NCBI GenBank assembly: GCA_963678445.1
Contig: OY782877.1
Span: 62,001 to 126,000 of the forward strand
Direction: 5' to 3'
Origin: G963678445 sp963678445
GTDB taxonomy: Bacteria > Hydrogenedentota > Hydrogenedentia > Hydrogenedentales > G963678445
DNA length: 64,000 bases
Shown here piece by piece: positions 61,144 through 64,000 of the stretch (position 1 is its first letter; each line of letters begins with the position of its first letter). The position numbers were made by a program, and so were the translations under genes. The notes beneath the pieces were generated by a model. The model did no database searches, was not told where the DNA came from, and saw nothing but the letters and a program-made list of their open reading frames with translations.

Positions 61144-62011
61144 CCGACGTAATCCCGATAAACTGGCAGCTGAATTTACCTCAGGGCAGCTCATTATCGG
61201 GATCTGTGTATCTGTATTCGTCATACTGGTTGCCTTTTCGCTGGGTGTACTCATCGGCCGGTATGAAAAATCTTTTGACAGTCCCTCAGAAAAAATACAA
61301 GTCGCGGAAAAAAAAGAAGAGGTTAGCCCCAAAAAAAGCGTCCCACCTTCTTCCGTTGCAAAAACCAGTAAAAACGGGGTACAAACGTCTCCCAAACGCT
61401 TATCTGTGCCCAGTGCCAAAAACCTCTATACTTCGGCTACAGAACAGGGAAAGCCACGCACAAAGGAAATAAAACCTCTACCCGCACCGCAAAAAAAGAC
61501 GCCAACAGCTACGGCTTCCCCTATACGTATTCCCAAGCTTCCTGAAGCAGCGCCAAAACCGACACCGGCGCCAAAGCCGAAACCGAAGCCAGCACCCGCG
61601 CCGAAACCGGAACCGGAGCCTGTATCGACACCGGCCCCTGCACCAACACCCGCAGCAGCATCCGTACCTACACCGCCACCGACGCCTGCAAAAGAACCGG
61701 CATCAAAGCCTGCTGCCATTCCTACGCCACCGAAAGAGACCACCGCCGCGGTATCTACTTCCACTCCCGGTGGATGGGGCATCCAATTGGCCTCTTTCAG
61801 CGGTCCGCAACGAGTAGAAAAAGCGGAAGCATATCAACGGCGCATCAAGGAACGTTTAAAACTAAATTCTGCAATCGTAAAATCAGAAGATGACGTGTAT
61901 TATCGTGTTGTCTTGATTGGGTATAAGGACCGTGCAAGCGCCGTAGCTGCTTGTGCTGAATTTAAAAAGAAGGCGGGATTTGCCGATGCATTCGTGCGAG
62001 CCTTGCCATAA
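61118..62011 (+). CDS. SPOR-domain membrane protein
   Basis: A 297-residue protein: cytoplasmic basic N-terminus, one membrane helix (IIGICVSVFVILVAFSLGVLI), a long Pro/Ala/Lys/Thr linker (residues about 60-215), and a C-terminal SPOR domain (GGWGIQLASFSGPQRVEKA, then YYRVVLIGYKDRASAVAAC). SPOR domains bind denuded septal peptidoglycan, so it likely acts at division sites, like FtsN or DamX. It is encoded on + with a 26-base overlap with the preceding gene. The linker is rich in short Pro-Ala repeats and may vary between strains. Confidence 0.87.
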   Translation: MAPQKTKNNRRNPDKLAAEFTSGQLIIGICVSVFVILVAFSLGVLIGRYEKSFDSPSEKIQVAEKKEEVSPKKSVPPSSVAKTSKNGVQTSPKRLSVPSAKNLYTSATEQGKPRTKEIKPLPAPQKKTPTATASPIRIPKLPEAAPKPTPAPKPKPKPAPAPKPEPEPVSTPAPAPTPAAASVPTPPPTPAKEPASKPAAIPTPPKETTAAVSTSTPGGWGIQLASFSGPQRVEKAEAYQRRIKERLKLNSAIVKSEDDVYYRVVLIGYKDRASAVAACAEFKKKAGFADAFVRALP

Positions 62012-62032
62012 TAGCGAACGAGGGGAAAAACC

Positions 62033-62908
62033 ATGAAGGTGGCAGTTATCGGACCGGGAGCAATGGGATGTTTTTTTGCAGCACGCTTGGCGCAGAGCGG
62101 GGCAAAGGTCTATTTGGTAGATCACAAGCAGGATCGTGCGGAACGGTTGGAAAAACAGGGCATCACGGTAGAGAATCAGGGAGAAACCTTTGTTGAACAT
62201 CCTACCATGGCCACCCATGTGCCTACGGGATTGGATCTGGTACTTATTCTCACCAAAGCCTACAGCACCTTTGCGTTGCGCTTCCCCCCGGAAACACCGG
62301 TGCTTACACTGCAAAACGGGCTGGGGAATGTGGAAACGTTATGCTCGATTGTGGGCAGCGCCCGCGTCCTGGTTGGCTCTACTATGGAGGCGGCCATGTT
62401 GCTTGATGAAGGAAAGGTGCGCCACGTTGCTTCTGGAAAGACCTCTTTGGGCGCCTGGACTTCATGTCCGACAGCCCCTGCACAGGAACTGCTGCAAAAG
62501 GCCGGTTTTGAAGTGGAAGTCACAGACGCCCCCGGACAGTTACTCTGGGAAAAAGTCGCCATCAATGCCGGTATCAATCCTCTTACGGCTATCTTGAATA
62601 AACCCAATGGAAGTCTCCTGGAACTTACTGAAATTCGCCAACTGATGCGCGATCTGGTCGTGGAAGCGGCAAAAGTCGCCTCTACAGAGGGCTACCGTTT
62701 CGATCAAAGCCTGGTAGAACTGGCGGAGGACACATGCCACCGTACGCGTGAAAATATTTCCTCTATGCTGCAAGATGTGCGTGCCGGGAAACAAACGGAA
62801 ATCGATGCAATCAGTGGCGAAATCTTACGACGAGCACAATTGGCCTCGCTCCCCACGCCTCGTACCCGTGTCATCTATCAATTGGTGCGAGGGTTGGAGC
62901 TCCGTTGA
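62033..62908 (+). CDS. 2-dehydropantoate 2-reductase family protein
   Basis: A 291-residue KPR-type reductase. The NADPH-binding start is VAVIGPGAMGCFFAARL; LTLQNGLGNVE and the catalytic Lys in LWEKVAINAGINPLTAI are conserved, and ENISSMLQDVRAGKQTEIDAI is the hallmark substrate-binding helix. It would reduce ketopantoate to pantoate for pantothenate and CoA synthesis (PanE), although related reductases act on other ketoacids, so the gene symbol is withheld. GAGGGG lies upstream of the ATG. Its stop overlaps the next gene's TTG start. Confidence 0.85.
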   Translation: MKVAVIGPGAMGCFFAARLAQSGAKVYLVDHKQDRAERLEKQGITVENQGETFVEHPTMATHVPTGLDLVLILTKAYSTFALRFPPETPVLTLQNGLGNVETLCSIVGSARVLVGSTMEAAMLLDEGKVRHVASGKTSLGAWTSCPTAPAQELLQKAGFEVEVTDAPGQLLWEKVAINAGINPLTAILNKPNGSLLELTEIRQLMRDLVVEAAKVASTEGYRFDQSLVELAEDTCHRTRENISSMLQDVRAGKQTEIDAISGEILRRAQLASLPTPRTRVIYQLVRGLELR

Positions 62909-63621
62909 AACTTTCTGGCTTAACATACACCAGTCCGTATACATTTACACGCAAACAGCGCTTATTGCTCCAGTTGTTGCCTCCCCTCGCAGCTGGAGCT
63001 TTGCGTTTATTATATGCGACGTGCCGTATAGAAGTGCGCCATACAGCGTATTACACGGCACTGCGTGAGCAAAACAAACCTATGGCTATCGCTATCTGGC
63101 ACGAGGCTATGGGAAGCGCTGGCATCCACTTTCGGGGGAGCAACTTTCACACCCTGACCAGCTATAGCTATGATGGGGAAATTGCAGCGCGCGTCGTACA
63201 CTATCTGGGCTTGGAGGCCGTACGCGGCTCTTCCTCTCGAGGGGGACATGAGGCACTCGCACAATTGGGAAAAGCAGCGCAGAAAGTACCTTGTGTCGGC
63301 TTCACCCTTGATGGCCCCCGGGGACCACGTCGTCAAGCCAAGTCTGGTATCGCCATTCTAGCGGCACGCTCACAGCTCCCTGTACTACCCTTAGCCTTTG
63401 CTCCTAGTGCCTGCAAACGTTTGGGCTCGTGGGATCGTTTTCCCATTCCCAAACCAGGCGCAACTATCTTGGGCGCTTTCGGCTCCCCTATCCCCCCCCC
63501 AAAGGAAGAGAACCACGACGCGATTGAACATATGCGTTTGCAAATCGAAACCGAGCTCAATAACCTGCAACGTCAATTGGAAGATGAGCTAAACGACGCT
63601 CAGGAAATACCGCTGAAATAG
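62905..63621 (+). CDS. DUF374 lysophospholipid-acyltransferase-like protein
   Basis: A 238-residue LPLAT-fold protein. The diagnostic blocks are AIAIWHEAMGS (the active-site His region), TSYSYDGEIAARVV, AVRGSSSRGG and GFTLDGPRGPRRQAKSGIAILA, followed by GSWDRFPIPKPG. DUF374 proteins are related to Lauroyl/KDO2-lipid A and glycerolipid acyltransferases and are often found in bacteria that make lipid A. The start is TTG at 62905, overlapping the PanE-like stop (TTGA), with GGAG five bases upstream. It is the last gene of the plus-strand run. Confidence 0.85.
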   Translation: MKLSGLTYTSPYTFTRKQRLLLQLLPPLAAGALRLLYATCRIEVRHTAYYTALREQNKPMAIAIWHEAMGSAGIHFRGSNFHTLTSYSYDGEIAARVVHYLGLEAVRGSSSRGGHEALAQLGKAAQKVPCVGFTLDGPRGPRRQAKSGIAILAARSQLPVLPLAFAPSACKRLGSWDRFPIPKPGATILGAFGSPIPPPKEENHDAIEHMRLQIETELNNLQRQLEDELNDAQEIPLK

Positions 63622-63623
63622 CA

Positions 63624-63706
63624 ACGAAATCTTTTCGGGGCCCCCCGCTAAGAACCATATTTCCTGGGTGTGGCCCTGGCCACCTTGCGGTCGCTGGACC
63701 ACGTTA
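63624..63706 (+). repeat. Dispersed hairpin repeat, copy I (two terminal hairpins), supplying a stop codon
   Basis: It begins ACGAAATCTTTTCG, continues AGAACCATATTTCCTGGG, then the perfect GTGGCC-CT-GGCCAC (63670-63683) and GCGGTC-GCTG-GACCAC (63687-63702), and ends in GTTAG. The TTA at 63704-63706 is the stop of the minus-strand nucleoside phosphorylase gene. Confidence 0.8.
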
Positions 63707-64000
63707 GTGGATATTCGGAACGCCAAGAGTGGGAAGTGCTGTACGGATAATGTCGCACAAGCGGGAAGAAGCCTGCTGTGCTGTCTCCAATACATGGGCA
63801 TGGGTTAGTTTTTCCGAAGCACTACACTGGTTGGTAATGCAGGATATTACACTGCTTGCAATGCCGAGCTGCTGACAGCGAAAAAGGGCTGGTGCGGTGC
63901 TCATCCCTACCGCATCTGCCGCCATAGATTGCAAGGCCGCAATTTCCGCCCTAGTTTCGTACGAAGGGCCATACACCCATTGGTAGGTACCTTCAGAATC
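63704..64000 (-). CDS. Purine nucleoside phosphorylase / MTA phosphorylase family (partial, runs off right edge)
   Basis: Only the C-terminal 98 codons lie inside the window. They encode YQWVYGPSYETRAEIAALQ and MAADAVGMSTAPALF, the signature of trimeric PNP/MTAP enzymes, which phosphorolyse purine nucleosides, followed by a C-terminal helix (VLETAQQASSRLCDIIRTAL). The reading frame is continuous to base 64000. The stop TAA is inside repeat copy I, so the C-terminus (TLGVPNIH) abuts the element. The gene is convergent with the DUF374 gene. Confidence 0.85.
   Translation of the reverse strand, partial: DSEGTYQWVYGPSYETRAEIAALQSMAADAVGMSTAPALFRCQQLGIASSVISCITNQCSASEKLTHAHVLETAQQASSRLCDIIRTALPTLGVPNIH

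Noticed and set aside
1..64000. tRNA, rRNA, transposase, integrase or prophage genes
   Set aside because: I looked in the intergenic gaps for tRNA-type T-loops and in the proteins for recombinase motifs and found none.

Overview
The window looks like chromosomal DNA of a Gram-negative, free-living heterotroph. The support is a lipoprotein, an AsmA-type envelope protein, minor pseudopilins of a type IV pilus or type II secretion machine, an export-type ABC pair, recA, rlmN and rpmB. A secreted protein with long Glu-Gly repeats and C-terminal NLSELLRLIQFFN modules (7.5-9.4 kb) recalls protein families I associate with Hydrogenedentota (NKB19) and neighbouring PVC-like phyla. That placement is an inference and was not tested.

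Layout. 0-4 kb: a partial secreted methyltransferase, the iorB-iorA pair for aryl-pyruvate oxidation, and an aldo/keto reductase. 4-7.4 kb: a Trm112-like protein, rpmB, then a lipoprotein-rlmN operon. 7.5-11.7 kb: the Glu-Gly repeat protein, a periplasmic-binding sensor with a Cys4 tail, and a small basic-tailed protein. 11.9-15 kb: a three-gene operon for FAD-linked 2-hydroxyacid or glycerol-3-phosphate type oxidation. 15.3-23.7 kb: a GH2 glycosidase, an endonuclease/exonuclease/phosphatase-fold protein, a LarA-like protein, an aminotransferase, a formylglycine-enzyme-like protein and a PfkB kinase.

23.7-32.9 kb is a minus-strand run: a B12-binding/radical-SAM-like protein without cluster cysteines, a ketosynthase with one catalytic His changed to Gln, an intact membrane histidine kinase, a second kinase whose phospho-accepting His is Gln, and a sigma-54 response regulator. 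33-37.5 kb: a glycosyltransferase and polysaccharide deacetylase, then an HDOD/kinase/receiver hybrid. 38-45.3 kb: a minor-pseudopilin operon (GspI-, GspJ- and GspK-like) with a HEAT protein, a small membrane protein, a diguanylate cyclase and a TIM-barrel isomerase. 45.4-51.2 kb: a GntR-LacI chimera and two tandem GH32 fructanases. 51.2-56 kb: an M50-like membrane protein, a DUF2330-like secreted protein, an ABC exporter pair and a DUF1460 amidase-like protein. 56.2-64 kb: recA, a frameshifted AsmA-like gene, a possible structured RNA, a small Cys-rich protein, a SPOR protein, a PanE-like reductase, a DUF374 acyltransferase and a partial purine nucleoside phosphorylase.

The most unusual feature is not a gene. 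A dispersed intergenic element of about 100 bp recurs roughly ten times, in both orientations. It can fold into consecutive hairpins, of which the terminal one has the form G(C/T)GGTC-N4-GACC(G/A)C. One copy lies in frame inside the 5' end of a gene, and two copies supply the stop codon of a neighbouring gene. I saw no tRNA, rRNA, CRISPR array, transposase or phage gene.
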